Assembly: GCA_016788565.1 (NCBI GenBank)
Contig: JAEUSP010000136.1
Coordinates: 1 to 64,000, forward strand
Source of the DNA: Chlorobiota bacterium
GTDB lineage: Bacteria > Bacteroidota > Ignavibacteria > OLB7
Direction of reading: 5' to 3'
Length of the DNA stretch: 64,000 nt
Within the stretch, counting starts at the first letter, position 1; each line of letters opens with the position of its first letter. Positions 45,787-53,982 of the stretch are shown in pieces. Under the pieces are notes generated by a model. That model made no database searches. It saw only the letters and a program-made list of their open reading frames with translations, and was not told where the DNA came from. Both the position numbers and the translations under genes were made by a program.

Positions 45787-46422
45787 TTACCGCTGGCTAC
45801 TACTCCGCCGAATCACTCTTACCGCACTGATCTGGCTGCGGAAACGGCGTAGCGGTTCGGCGATGATCCCTTCCCCCAACGGGTCGTTCATCAGATACTC
45901 AGTCCCCTGTTTCCCAACAACCAGCACCCAGTGGGGGATTGCCGCGCCGATCATCACCCGAACGATAACGGGGTTGCCAGCCTTCAGCGCGTCGTCAATT
46001 TCTTGGTGGCTTGGGTATGGCGTGTCAATGGTGATTGCGTTGCCCGTAAGCTCCTCCACCGCACGCCAACGCAGCCACCCCCGCTCGGTGAATCCAGATT
46101 TCAGTGCCAGCCGTGCGTTCAGTTCGTCGGGGGGGATGATGATTCCGTGGTGGGCCAGCGCCATGCTAACGCAGCAGACCACGCAGCCGGTCGCGCTGAA
46201 GGCTTCGTTGCTTCCCCCTAACCGAACTTCTTTCCACCGGGGCGCGGTTTGCAGGTAGATGGGAGTTGCCAGAACTATCTGCAGGGCTTCCCCTCCGCTG
46301 ATGTTGATTGGCGCAGCAAGTCGGTCGCGGATAACCGCAGCCGCAACCCCAGCCACCACCAACAGCACACTGCCGATCAGCAGTGCGCGTTTTCCTATCG
46401 ATGGATGTGGGCTGCCGAACAT
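45787..46422 (-). CDS. Membrane-anchored C39-like (papain-fold) peptidase or domain protein
   Basis: The 211-residue protein has an N-terminal hydrophobic segment (ALLIGSVLLVVAGVAAAV, residues 13-30) and a C39-like domain: substrate-side motif WKEVRLGGSNEAFSATGCVV with Cys80 as probable nucleophile, then His164 in IPHWVLVVG and Asp180 in MNDPLG. This Cys-His-Asp set matches the peptidase C39-like_2 family (including bacteriocin-type double-Gly proteases and many uncharacterised proteins). Here there is no ABC transporter, so substrate is unknown. It lies 20 bp upstream of queG on the same strand and could be co-transcribed. Confidence 0.78.
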   Translation of the reverse strand: MFGSPHPSIGKRALLIGSVLLVVAGVAAAVIRDRLAAPINISGGEALQIVLATPIYLQTAPRWKEVRLGGSNEAFSATGCVVCCVSMALAHHGIIIPPDELNARLALKSGFTERGWLRWRAVEELTGNAITIDTPYPSHQEIDDALKAGNPVIVRVMIGAAIPHWVLVVGKQGTEYLMNDPLGEGIIAEPLRRFRSQISAVRVIRRSSSQR

Positions 46423-46440
46423 TGCCGTTTATGAAAGAGG

Positions 46441-46500
46441 GTTCACGCAAAGACGCAAAGCGAAGAACGCAAAGGGCGCGAAGAAGAAGGAAGAGAGAGG
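46441..46500. repeat. CGCAAAG-type short repeat
   Basis: Irregular copies of ACGCAAAG spaced 8-12 bp apart lie upstream of the C39-like gene. The layout is like that of the CTCTGTG-type repeats but the core differs. Confidence 0.5.
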
Positions 46501-46536
46501 AAGAAAAGATGCCGCCGCTTGCGGTTAGTTCAGGGG

Positions 46537-47139
46537 TTACATCCCAACCGATTTCAGTGCTTCAACTTCCGATTTCCCAAGCTGGCGTTGCAGCCGGATT
46601 TCTTGAACCTGCTGGTAGCTTCCCCCTTTGCGGGCAAATTGAAGAATACTGGCATCGGACATTTGCACCGGCTTCAGCGTGGAGTATTCCAGCCCGGAAA
46701 GCATCGTTTTTTTCTCCTTGAACTTCATCTTGGAAAGCTCCAAGATTGCTTCCTCACCAATCCCCGCGCTTTTCATTGCCCGGATGTCGTCGGCCCAGTT
46801 TGGCAGCGCGCCCATTTCGGTTAGCTGGGTCATTGCGGTGGGGCTTAGTCCCAGCGGCGACATTGCCTCGACGGTGCTTCCCAAATCGAACTTCAGGCTT
46901 CGTTCGTGCATACTTTTCACCATCTCCACCGCAGCGGCTTCGTCAAGCCCGGCGCGTTTTGCTTGGCCAAGCTCTTGGATTTCTTGCTCGGTCAGTTTCA
47001 TGCTGCTCAGTTCAGCAGCTTTTTCCTGGGTGAAACCTTGCTGCTGAAGTTGCTGCTTCAATGCTTCGTCCTCGCCGCTTCCGCAGGCAATCAGTGTGGC
47101 CGAAAGGAGCATGGCGATCAAGCGTAGTTGGGTCTTCAT
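46537..47139 (-). CDS. Helical lipoprotein of unknown function
   Basis: The 200-residue product begins with a lipoprotein signal (MKTQLRLIAMLLSATLIACG, Cys19). The rest is helical with repeated, SHOCT/UBA-like short motifs that mirror one another: GFTQEKAAELSSMKLTEQE, GLDEAAAVEMVKSM, GIGEEAILELSKMKFKE, and QLGKSEVEALKSVGM. This suggests four or five repeats of about 35 residues. No enzymatic motif. It is 42 bp downstream of scpB on the same strand. Confidence 0.75.
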   Translation of the reverse strand: MKTQLRLIAMLLSATLIACGSGEDEALKQQLQQQGFTQEKAAELSSMKLTEQEIQELGQAKRAGLDEAAAVEMVKSMHERSLKFDLGSTVEAMSPLGLSPTAMTQLTEMGALPNWADDIRAMKSAGIGEEAILELSKMKFKEKKTMLSGLEYSTLKPVQMSDASILQFARKGGSYQQVQEIRLQRQLGKSEVEALKSVGM

Positions 47140-47180
47140 CGGTGTATCGGTTGGATTGATGTATTGGCGTACTGCTGCTG

Positions 47181-48152
47181 CTACTGCGGCTGCTCGGAAG
47201 CCCCTTCTATTTGGTTGGGTTCGGCTTCGGCAAGCTCTGGTTCTTCGGATATTTCGGGTGTTTCGATTGCGGTGATTGATTCCTCCGTCGCATTCCCGGC
47301 CGCGCCAACGCGGGCTTCAATTTCGGCAACCTCGGTGGCCTCATCAACCGTGATGACTTGGACCCGTTCGGCACTGAAGGCGTCTTCTTCCATCAGCTCC
47401 TCAATCTCGCGCAGTTTCGGCAGATCGGTCACGTTGTTCAGCCCAAAACAGCGGAGGAAGTCGTCGCTGGTTCCGTACAGCAGTGGGCGGCCAACCCCTT
47501 CGCTTCGCCCGGTGATGGCCACCAAATTTTTTTCCAGCAACGAGAGCAAAACTTGGTCGCAGTTCACGCCACGTATCTGCTCAATTTCTGGTTTGGAAAC
47601 CGGCTGGCGGTAGGCGATAATGGCCAACGTCTCCAGCGCGGCGGGGGAAAGTCGGCGGCGAAGTTTCTCCTTGGAGAGCATCGCCACCCACTCGCCATAC
47701 TCACGGATGGTGGCGTACTGGAATCCACCGGCAACCTCAACAATACGGAATGCGCGCCCCGATTCATCATACTCAAGGTTCAGCTCCTCGATCAGTCGCC
47801 GGATATATTTCTGGTTGATGCTTTCGGCTCGGGTGCTGCGCGATGGCCGCCCGCTGGAACGCGCTTCGGCTTCCTCGAACGCTTCCGCAAGGTCGTCGGC
47901 TTCGGCCTCAAGGCTCTCCTCGGCGTTCGTTGCGGGTTGCTCCGGGGCATCGTTTGGCGGGGCAGCTTCGGCGGTGTTTTGTTCGGCAAACAGCGGTGGG
48001 ATTTCTTCTCGCAGCTTCCCGTCCGGTTGGTCGCCAACGATTAGCCGTATCAGCATTCGTGGCGGAAGCGGTTCTTCGCTGGCAAAAATCAGTGCTTCCA
48101 GCACTGGCTTCAGCAGTTGTGGGTCGTCGGTAATGTATGGTTGTCGGGCCAT
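47181..48152 (-). CDS. scpB: Segregation and condensation protein B
   Basis: The 323-residue protein has two winged-helix domains typical of ScpB: DDPQLLKPVLEALIFASEEP at the start, and in the second half SPAALETLAIIAYRQPVSKP, EIEQIRGVNCDQVLLSLLEK, GRSEGVGRPLLYGTSDDFL. Between them lies an unusual acidic, Ala/Glu-rich insertion (about residues 55-105), and the C-terminus adds a further acidic tail, which makes it longer than most ScpB proteins (usually about 180-250). ScpB with ScpA and SMC forms the bacterial condensin. scpA is the next gene upstream. Confidence 0.93.
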   Translation of the reverse strand: MARQPYITDDPQLLKPVLEALIFASEEPLPPRMLIRLIVGDQPDGKLREEIPPLFAEQNTAEAAPPNDAPEQPATNAEESLEAEADDLAEAFEEAEARSSGRPSRSTRAESINQKYIRRLIEELNLEYDESGRAFRIVEVAGGFQYATIREYGEWVAMLSKEKLRRRLSPAALETLAIIAYRQPVSKPEIEQIRGVNCDQVLLSLLEKNLVAITGRSEGVGRPLLYGTSDDFLRCFGLNNVTDLPKLREIEELMEEDAFSAERVQVITVDEATEVAEIEARVGAAGNATEESITAIETPEISEEPELAEAEPNQIEGASEQPQ

Positions 48153-48210
48153 CGGTTCAATGTTCGTGCTTGGGGAAAAGGATTATCGGCGGCTGCATCG
48201 GCGTGTTGGG

Positions 48211-48942
48211 TTAGAGCTTGTACAGCAGGACATCCTCAAAATTGTCATCTTGGTGGAAGGCAATGAACTTATTTTTAATCAGCTCCAGCAATGCCAGCAT
48301 GGTGACGATAATTCCCATCCGATCCAAGCGGTCAATCAGTTCAAAAAACGTCACCTGGGAGCGGTGATTGAAGATGGAAAGAATGTAGTCGGTTTGTTCC
48401 TCCACCGTGTAGGCAATCCGCTCCACAACGTGAATATCTTTCCGCCGGCGCGAGCGGTCCACCGCCTTTTTGAACGCGGTCAGCAAATCGAACAGGGTGA
48501 CGTTCCGCAAGGTTTCTTCGGGGGTTTCCGGCTCAATCACCCGTTCGTCGGCAAGGAAATTTTGGCGGTAGAACACCAACCGGTGGTCTTCTTCACGTCC
48601 GCGCAGCTGTTCTGCGATTTCCTTATACTGCTTGTACTCCAGCAACCGGCGAACAAGCTCGGCACGCGGGTCTTCCTCTTCTTCTTCATCGCTGACGCGC
48701 TCTGGTTTTGGCAGAAGCATTTTGGCTTTAATCTGCATCAGCGTGGCGGCCATCACGATAAACTCCCCCGCCTGCTCCAGATCAAGCATCTGCAGGGCGT
48801 GAGTATAAACCAGAAACTCCTCGGTAATCTGGGCAATGGGGATGTCGTAAATATCCAGCTCATCCCGCTTGATGAAAAACAGGAGCAAGTCCAGCGGCCC
48901 CTCGAAATTCGGCAGCGAGACAACATATTGGGTAACGTTCAT
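48211..48942 (-). CDS. scpA: Segregation and condensation protein A
   Basis: The ATG at 48942 (MNVTQYVVSLPNFEGPLDLL) gives 243 residues; the longer frame runs into the ECF gene's antisense. The kleisin N-terminus FEGPLDLLLFFIKRDELDIY and IAQITEEFL, the AGEFIVMAATLMQIKAKMLL block, and the C-terminal winged helix (VTFFELIDRLDR, LALLELIKNKFIAF) are all present, as is an acidic linker. ScpA bridges SMC heads. It is 58 bp upstream of scpB, in the conserved scpA-scpB order. Confidence 0.95.
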   Translation of the reverse strand: MNVTQYVVSLPNFEGPLDLLLFFIKRDELDIYDIPIAQITEEFLVYTHALQMLDLEQAGEFIVMAATLMQIKAKMLLPKPERVSDEEEEEDPRAELVRRLLEYKQYKEIAEQLRGREEDHRLVFYRQNFLADERVIEPETPEETLRNVTLFDLLTAFKKAVDRSRRRKDIHVVERIAYTVEEQTDYILSIFNHRSQVTFFELIDRLDRMGIIVTMLALLELIKNKFIAFHQDDNFEDVLLYKL

Positions 48943-49110
48943 TGCCGCGAAGATACTACGTTGTTCCGCTAAAGGGGAAAGAAAGAATTTTTTTTTGGGG
49001 GGGGTGAGAATTTTTGGGGTGATCGGTGTCTTCATACAGTAACCGGCAACCGTAGCGGGCAGCCTTCCATGAAACGCCCGACGACAGATTGAATTGCAGG
49101 AGAAACAGGG

Positions 49111-49683
49111 GTGGCAGCAACGGCAACGTATCCAACCAAAGCTCAGCACGGCGCAAGCGACAAGGACGACGAGGTTCTTGTTGAGCGGATTCGTGCTGGG
49201 GATCATGCGGCCTTTGCCACACTGTTCCAGAAATACAAAACAGGGATTTACCGTTTCTGCCTGCTGATGTTGGGGGAATCCCAAGCTGCCGAAGACATCT
49301 ACCAGGACATCTTCCTGAATTTCTACAGCACCTGCCGCCAGGGGCAGCCAATCCGCAACGCGCGCCACTACCTGTTTGGCGCGGCCCGAAACCGCTGCTT
49401 GCGGCAACTGCAAATTTCACGAAGAATGGAGCCGTTGCCAGACTTTGAGACGTTGGAGTATGCCACCGATGAACGGGAGGCCGAGATCAAAGTGCAGCTG
49501 GACGAAGCCTTGCAGCGGATTAACCCGGTCTATCGGGAAGCCTTCCTGTTGTTCGAGCTGGAGGACTACTCATACGAAGAAATTGCTGCCCAGCTTGAGG
49601 TCACGCGCGAGGTGGTGCGGAACCGAATTTACCGGGCAAAGCAGGCGTTGCAGAAGATTTTGCGGAAATCGCTGGGGGAGTAG
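49111..49683 (+). CDS. ECF-type RNA polymerase sigma factor
   Basis: A GTG start at 49111 has AGGAG at 49098-49102. The 190-residue protein has sigma-2 (LVERIRAGDHAAFATLFQKY, YRFCLLMLGESQAAEDIYQD) and sigma-4 (LDEALQRINPVYREAFLLFE, YSYEEIAAQLEVTREVVRNR, IYRAKQALQKIL) with a short linker, as usual for ECF factors. Such factors direct polymerase to stress or envelope genes and are held by a membrane anti-sigma partner; the next gene, 61 bp on, has that position. Confidence 0.93.
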   Translation: MAATATYPTKAQHGASDKDDEVLVERIRAGDHAAFATLFQKYKTGIYRFCLLMLGESQAAEDIYQDIFLNFYSTCRQGQPIRNARHYLFGAARNRCLRQLQISRRMEPLPDFETLEYATDEREAEIKVQLDEALQRINPVYREAFLLFELEDYSYEEIAAQLEVTREVVRNRIYRAKQALQKILRKSLGE

Positions 49684-49744
49684 CGGAAACCAGCAGGGGA
49701 GAGACCGAACACTTTGTTTTGAGAGAAAGTAGAGCATTACATCA

Positions 49745-51109
49745 ATGACCATACAAGAACAGATTATCGCACTGCTGAACGGTGACCTTACCAACCAACC
49801 GGAGGCTGCCGAACTGCTGCACGTGCTGTCGGTCTCTCCCGAGAAGCAGGCATTGCTGATCGAGCAGATTCGGATGGCGCGTGGATATGCCAATCTGCGG
49901 GCCAACCTAACCCCGCCCCCCGCTGCCGATGCCGCAATTCTGCAAGGGCTTGCGGGGATTGATGCAGCGATTGGCGCGCCGGTTGTGGCTCCAACTCTAT
50001 CCCCAACTCCATCTACACTTCCGGCAAATTCTTCGGCTTCGGTTGCTTCTTCGTTATCGTGGTATTCACGGCCTTCCATCCGTGCGGTCGCGGCCAGCTT
50101 GCTGCTTGTTGCTGGCGTTGGGATTGGCTATCTGCTCTTTCACCGTACGGATGCCACAATCGCTGAATCTGCTTCCGGCCAATCGGGGGCGCAGGTGCAA
50201 CTGCAAACGGGGGGTGATGGAGTTTCGCAAGCCGATTCGGCGGCGATGCTTCGGGGATATGTCGGCCAACTTCAACAACAGCTTGCCACGGCTAACCAGA
50301 ATTACGGCGTTGCGCTTGCGCAGATAGAATCGTTGCGGAATCGCCCAACACAAACCCGCACCATCACCCTGCGCAACATCGTGCACGACACCGTGCACGA
50401 CACCGTCCTGATTGCCGCCACCCCGCCAGCCGCAATGGCTACGGCTGATGTTTCCGGCGGCGTTGATAGTTCTTCAGCAGTTCAGCCGTTATCGTTGCAT
50501 GGGCCGTCGCATCCGGCGATTGTGTTGGATAGCCTGATGCTGATCAATGCCCCGGCGATTGCGTTGCGCTCACCCTCGGTGGCTTCGCAGGGGGACGCCG
50601 CAAGCAAGCACCGCTGGCAGGTGGGGTTGCGGAATCACTTCAGAATGTCGTTGCCGAAGATTGAGGGGCTGCCAAACCTTCAGAACACCTTAACCGACCG
50701 CGAAGGCTTCATCAGCTACGCAATGCAGAACCAGCAGGGATTGCCGCAACTGAACATTGGCGCGGCTGTGGGGGAGACTCAGTTCGGGTTGATGTACCAC
50801 ACCAACACTGGCGGCGCGCAAACCGACACGGTATTTCTCACCACACCAATTCTGAACTATGGCCGGCTTTGGGTTGCCCCAACGTTGCTCACCATTGGCG
50901 AACATCTGAGTGCTTCGGTGGAGCTTGGCGGCGGCGGAACGGAGATCGGGCCGTTTGGCACTGCGGGCGTAGCAATGGAGTATCAAGCTGGGGAGCGAGC
51001 CACGTTGCACGCCGGGCTTGCCTCCTGGTTTTTGTGGACTGCATTCCGCGACCAACTCTACACCAGCACCAATCTGAACGGCTCAATCGGCATCGCTTTC
51101 CGCTGGTGA
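49745..51109 (+). CDS. Putative membrane-spanning sigma-factor regulator with barrel-like C-terminus
   Basis: The 454-residue protein has a cytoplasmic N-terminal helical part (residues 1-50, MTIQEQIIALLNGDLTNQPE), a Pro/Ser/Thr-rich linker, one transmembrane helix (112-132), a coiled-coil-like stretch (SAAMLRGYVGQLQQQLATAN), and a beta-rich C-terminal region (about 290-454) that ends GSIGIAFRW, with alternating hydrophobic strands and a terminal aromatic as in outer-membrane barrels. Position after an ECF gene and the 1-TM topology suggest an anti-sigma factor, but no ZAS zinc motif is seen. The combination with an outer-membrane-like tail is atypical. Confidence 0.65.
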   Translation: MTIQEQIIALLNGDLTNQPEAAELLHVLSVSPEKQALLIEQIRMARGYANLRANLTPPPAADAAILQGLAGIDAAIGAPVVAPTLSPTPSTLPANSSASVASSLSWYSRPSIRAVAASLLLVAGVGIGYLLFHRTDATIAESASGQSGAQVQLQTGGDGVSQADSAAMLRGYVGQLQQQLATANQNYGVALAQIESLRNRPTQTRTITLRNIVHDTVHDTVLIAATPPAAMATADVSGGVDSSSAVQPLSLHGPSHPAIVLDSLMLINAPAIALRSPSVASQGDAASKHRWQVGLRNHFRMSLPKIEGLPNLQNTLTDREGFISYAMQNQQGLPQLNIGAAVGETQFGLMYHTNTGGAQTDTVFLTTPILNYGRLWVAPTLLTIGEHLSASVELGGGGTEIGPFGTAGVAMEYQAGERATLHAGLASWFLWTAFRDQLYTSTNLNGSIGIAFRW

Positions 51110-51175
51110 TACGGCCATTATGGGGCGCACCGAAAAGCCCCACCGTTACATCTGCAAATTTATTTTTGCAAAGGG

Positions 51176-51207
51176 TTGCTTTTCGCATTCCGCCGCCATT
51201 ATATTTG
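51176..51207 (+). promoter_or_regulatory. Bacteroidota-type promoter (TTG, 21 bp, TATATTTG)
   Basis: TTG at 51176-51178 and TATATTTG at 51200-51207 match the -33/-7 consensus with a 21-bp spacer. Transcription would begin near 51213, right before the hairpin series. Confidence 0.6.
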
Positions 51208-51212
51208 CCACC

Positions 51213-51370
51213 GAAGAATCCGGGGCACCAACCCCCGGCCTTCGTTCGGGACTTTAGAGTTTGGGGTGAGCTCTCTAGTCCTTTGGGAACTATACTGTGT
51301 GGGGTGAGCGGTATAGTTCCGTTTTTTTCAGAGTAGCATCGCTATCGCAGCGGTGCTACTCTCTTTTTTA
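51213..51370 (+). ncRNA. Candidate structured small RNA or gatC leader with repeated hairpin loop
   Basis: Four hairpins follow the promoter. H1: CCGGGG/CCCCGG (51220-51238). H2: GGACT/AGTCC (51249-51253 with 51277-51281) plus AGAG/CTCT. H3: GGAACTATAC/GTATAGTTCC (51286-51320), followed by seven T. H4: AGAGTAGCA/TGCTACTCT (51330-51362), followed by a run of T. H2 and H3 show the identical 10-nt loop sequence TGGGGTGAGC (51262-51271, 51300-51309) on stems of different sequence, as expected for a conserved, functional motif. H3 and H4 look like intrinsic terminators. The unit may be an independent sRNA or a terminating leader of gatC, 49 bp on. I match it to no known riboswitch. Confidence 0.5.
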
Positions 51371-51418
51371 TCCCCACCCTATCGTTATTTTCTTCCCCAC
51401 AATACCGAACATCAAGCC

Positions 51419-51721
51419 ATGTCCCAGATTACATCCAACCAAGTTCAGCACATCGCACGCCTGGCAAAGCTCCGGTTTACGCCGGAGGAGTTAGAAGACT
51501 TCACGGCACAGTTCAACCAGATTGTTGCTTACGTGGAGCAGCTGGAGCAGGCCGACACCGAAGGCGTTACGCCGATGACCAGTTCGCTGGAAGAACTCAA
51601 CATCATGCGGGATGACGTTCCCGGGCCAATGCTTCCCGCGCCCGAAGCCTTGCGGAACGCGCCAAAAAAAACAGAAGGCTTTTTCACCGTTCCCAAAGTG
51701 ATTGGTGAGGTTGAAGAGTGA
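51419..51721 (+). CDS. gatC: Asp-tRNA(Asn)/Glu-tRNA(Gln) amidotransferase subunit C
   Basis: The ATG at 51419 gives 100 residues, the usual GatC length. Family features are QVQHIARLAKLRFTPEELED near the N-terminus, FNQIVAYVEQLEQADTEGV, the MRDDVPGP block, and FFTVPKVIGE at the end. GatC wraps GatA and GatB in the complex that amidates misacylated Glu-tRNA(Gln) and/or Asp-tRNA(Asn). gatA and gatB are not in this window. kdsB follows after 73 bp. Confidence 0.95.
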   Translation: MSQITSNQVQHIARLAKLRFTPEELEDFTAQFNQIVAYVEQLEQADTEGVTPMTSSLEELNIMRDDVPGPMLPAPEALRNAPKKTEGFFTVPKVIGEVEE

Positions 51722-51794
51722 GCTGCCAAGCAAGCAAGGGGCGCGCACGGCAGCACCGGGCACGCATCAATCATTGCACCAACTGCAATCTGAG

Positions 51795-52550
51795 ATGAAC
51801 GTTCTGGCTGTAATTCCCGCCCGGTTTGCCAGCAGCCGATTCCCCGGCAAGCCGCTTGTGCCGATTGCTGGCATCACCTTGATCGAGCGGGTGTATCGGC
51901 GGGTTTGCCAAGCGGAGCGGGTAAGCCACGTGCTTGTTGCCACCGACGACCAGCAAATCCTTGACCATGTTCATGCCTTTGGCGGAAATGGAGTAATGAC
52001 CCAAGCCAACCACCCCAGCGGATCGGATCGGATTGCCGAGGCGGCCCAGAAATACGGCACTGCCGACCTTGTGGTGAACGTGCAAGGGGATGAGCCGCTG
52101 GTGGAACCAGCGTTGATTGACAGCATGATTGCAGCAGTTGCATCCGGGCCGTTCGGTTGCGCAACGCCGGTGGCCCCAATCACCAACCCACACGATCTGC
52201 TGAACCCAAACGTTGTGAAAGTGGCCATGCGGTCCGATGGCGTTCCACTCTACTTTTCCCGCAGCCCCATCCCCCACTGCCGGGGGAAGCAACCGGAAGA
52301 ATGGCTGGCCGAAGGAACCTGGTTCCGGCATATCGGCCTGTACGCCTACCGCGCCGAAGCACTCCGCCAGTTTGTGGCCGCCCCGCCAGCAATGATTGAA
52401 CAAACCGAACAACTTGAGCAGTTGCGAATGATGGAGTTGGGAATCCCGATGATCTGCGTGAAAACTGACTACGCCAGCATTGGGGTGGATACGCCAGAAG
52501 ATGTGGCCGCCGTTGAGCAAGCCCTTGCTGCTGCTGAACGTTTCCCTTGA
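51795..52550 (+). CDS. kdsB: 3-deoxy-manno-octulosonate cytidylyltransferase
   Basis: Starting at MNVLAVIPARFASSRFPGKP (51795) gives 251 residues. Nucleotide-binding IPARFASSRFPGKPL, VATDDQQILD, NHPSGSDRIAEA, VNVQGDEPLVEP, YFSRSPIPHCRG and LEQLRMMELGIPMICV all match KdsB. It couples Kdo to CMP for LPS inner-core synthesis, which shows a Gram-negative outer membrane. The stop codon is part of a short 11-bp repeat (CCCTTGATTGA) that precedes the next gene. Confidence 0.96.
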   Translation: MNVLAVIPARFASSRFPGKPLVPIAGITLIERVYRRVCQAERVSHVLVATDDQQILDHVHAFGGNGVMTQANHPSGSDRIAEAAQKYGTADLVVNVQGDEPLVEPALIDSMIAAVASGPFGCATPVAPITNPHDLLNPNVVKVAMRSDGVPLYFSRSPIPHCRGKQPEEWLAEGTWFRHIGLYAYRAEALRQFVAAPPAMIEQTEQLEQLRMMELGIPMICVKTDYASIGVDTPEDVAAVEQALAAAERFP

Positions 52551-52580
52551 TTGACCCTTGATTGACCCTTGACTGACTGA
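52546..52580 (+). repeat. 11-bp direct repeat, three units, at the kdsB stop
   Basis: Three consecutive copies of CCCTTGATTGA, the last changed to CCCTTGACTGA. The TGA of the first unit is the kdsB stop codon. Probably a small replication-slippage expansion. Confidence 0.75.
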
Positions 52581-52590
52581 CCTTGCGCCG

Positions 52591-53742
52591 ATGAACAACC
52601 ACACCCGCCGGACCTTCCTTCGCGCCGCTGCAACCACGGCGGTTACTGGATTGCTGGGAAGCACATTGCTCCCCAACAACCTCCGCTCCCAACTGCCAGA
52701 CCGCACGCCGGACGACCCCGCAACCCCTGCCGACACAAGCGTCCCCAAACGAACACCACGCCGCCGCAAAAAAGAAGAACCGCGCCAATTGCTGAAACCA
52801 GCAATGCTGAAAACCGGCGACACTATCGCGCTGGTTGCTCCGGCAAGCGGGGTCAGCCGTGGTGAGGTTTTGGAGGCAACCGAGACATTGAAGCGGCTGG
52901 GGTTTGTGGTGAAAGCCGGCGATTATCTGAACAAGGAGTTCGGCTACCTTGCCGGCCCCGACCAGCAGCGCGCCGATGAGTTCATGCGGTTCATCCGTGA
53001 CCCCGAGGTGAAGTGCATCATGGCGGTGCGGGGCGGCTACGGGGTGATGCGGATACTTCCGTTGCTAGATTTTGAGGCGATCCGTGCCAACCCGAAAATC
53101 GTTATTGGCTACTCCGACATCACCGCGTTGGTCAATCCTATTTTCCAGAAATCTGGGGTGATTGCCTTCCACGGCCCGGTGGCCACCTCCACGTTCGACC
53201 GCTACACCCTAAGCTCCTTCCAACGGACGCTGATGGCCCCCCAAGCCGCCGGAACATTTGATGAAAGTGAGGAGTTCAGCGGGATAGCCTTCAGCGAATC
53301 GCGCGCCGCAACCATTGTTCCGGGGAAAGCGCAGGGGCGGCTGGTTGGGGGGAATTTATCGCTGGTGACGGCCTTGATGGGAACCCCGTACCAGATTGAC
53401 CTGCGCGGCAACATCCTTTTCCTGGAAGAAATTGAGGAAGAGCCATACCGGATTGACCGAATGCTGATGCAGCTTGCGCTAAGCGGAAATCTTGGCCAAT
53501 GCGCTGGCGTTGCGTTGGGGCGGTTCACAAAATGCGAGGCGCGCACACGTGGTGGCGAGTTTCAGGTGTCGCTATCGTTAGAGCAGGTGTTGCGTGGGAT
53601 TCTGGAGCCGCTGAAAATCCCTACGGTCTATGGGCTTCCGATTGGGCATATCAAAAGCAAGCTAACGGTTCCGGTTGGCGGGCTGGCCACGCTGGATGCC
53701 GATGCCCGCACGATCACATTGGATGAAGCTGTGGTGGGGTGA
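52591..53742 (+). CDS. LD-carboxypeptidase (S66), Tat-exported
   Basis: The 383-residue protein begins with a twin-Arg signal (HTRRTFLRAAATTAVTGLLG) and a Pro/Arg/Lys-rich spacer (about 30-66). The S66 domain follows: DTIALVAPASGV, AVRGGYGVMRILPLLDFE, nucleophile Ser175 in IVIGYSDITALVN, Glu279/280 in FLEEIEEEPYRIDRML, and His353 in GLPIGHIKSK. LdcA enzymes remove the terminal D-Ala from muropeptide tetrapeptides for wall recycling; classical LdcA is cytoplasmic, so the Tat signal moves this one to the periplasm. It follows kdsB on the same strand. Confidence 0.93.
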   Translation: MNNHTRRTFLRAAATTAVTGLLGSTLLPNNLRSQLPDRTPDDPATPADTSVPKRTPRRRKKEEPRQLLKPAMLKTGDTIALVAPASGVSRGEVLEATETLKRLGFVVKAGDYLNKEFGYLAGPDQQRADEFMRFIRDPEVKCIMAVRGGYGVMRILPLLDFEAIRANPKIVIGYSDITALVNPIFQKSGVIAFHGPVATSTFDRYTLSSFQRTLMAPQAAGTFDESEEFSGIAFSESRAATIVPGKAQGRLVGGNLSLVTALMGTPYQIDLRGNILFLEEIEEEPYRIDRMLMQLALSGNLGQCAGVALGRFTKCEARTRGGEFQVSLSLEQVLRGILEPLKIPTVYGLPIGHIKSKLTVPVGGLATLDADARTITLDEAVVG

Positions 53743-53775
53743 GGTCAGTTCCCAATTTTTGGCTCCCCTGAAAGT

Positions 53776-53899
53776 AGTGTGCAACGGCGGGAAACGGCAG
53801 ATGGGAGATCGGTGGCTGTGATGTTCGGTGGCTCCGCTCATACTTCCACGGATATCAGCATGAGCGGGGACGAAATTCGGTGGCTGCTGCACACTCACT
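53776..53899. repeat. MITE-like palindromic element, copy 2
   Basis: It has the same ends as the element at 6703 (AGTGTGCAACGGC ... TGCACACTCACT), which form perfect 8-bp inverted repeats (53776-53783, 53888-53895). The core dyad (GGCTCCGCTCATACTTCC ... CAGCATGAGCGGGG, about 53829-53868) is inverted relative to copy 1. It carries no ORF. Confidence 0.7.
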
Positions 53900-53903
53900 C
53901 TAT

Positions 53904-53951
53904 CCTCTCTTTCTCTTCCCTCTGTGACCTCTGTGCCTCTGTGTTTTTTTT
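53904..53951. repeat. CTCTGTG-type repeat arm, copy 3
   Basis: CCTCTCTTTCTCTTCCCTCT followed by GACCTCTGTGCCTCTGTG and a run of T; the same sequence as the arms at 35530 and 44380. It begins directly after the MITE-like element. Confidence 0.7.
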
Positions 53952-53982
53952 CCCCTGGGTGGCTGGGCGGATACTTCCCACA

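Noticed and set aside
51213-51370. T-box or other known riboswitch for gatC
   Set aside because: No T-box sequence or recognised aptamer signature is seen; kept as an unassigned RNA candidate.
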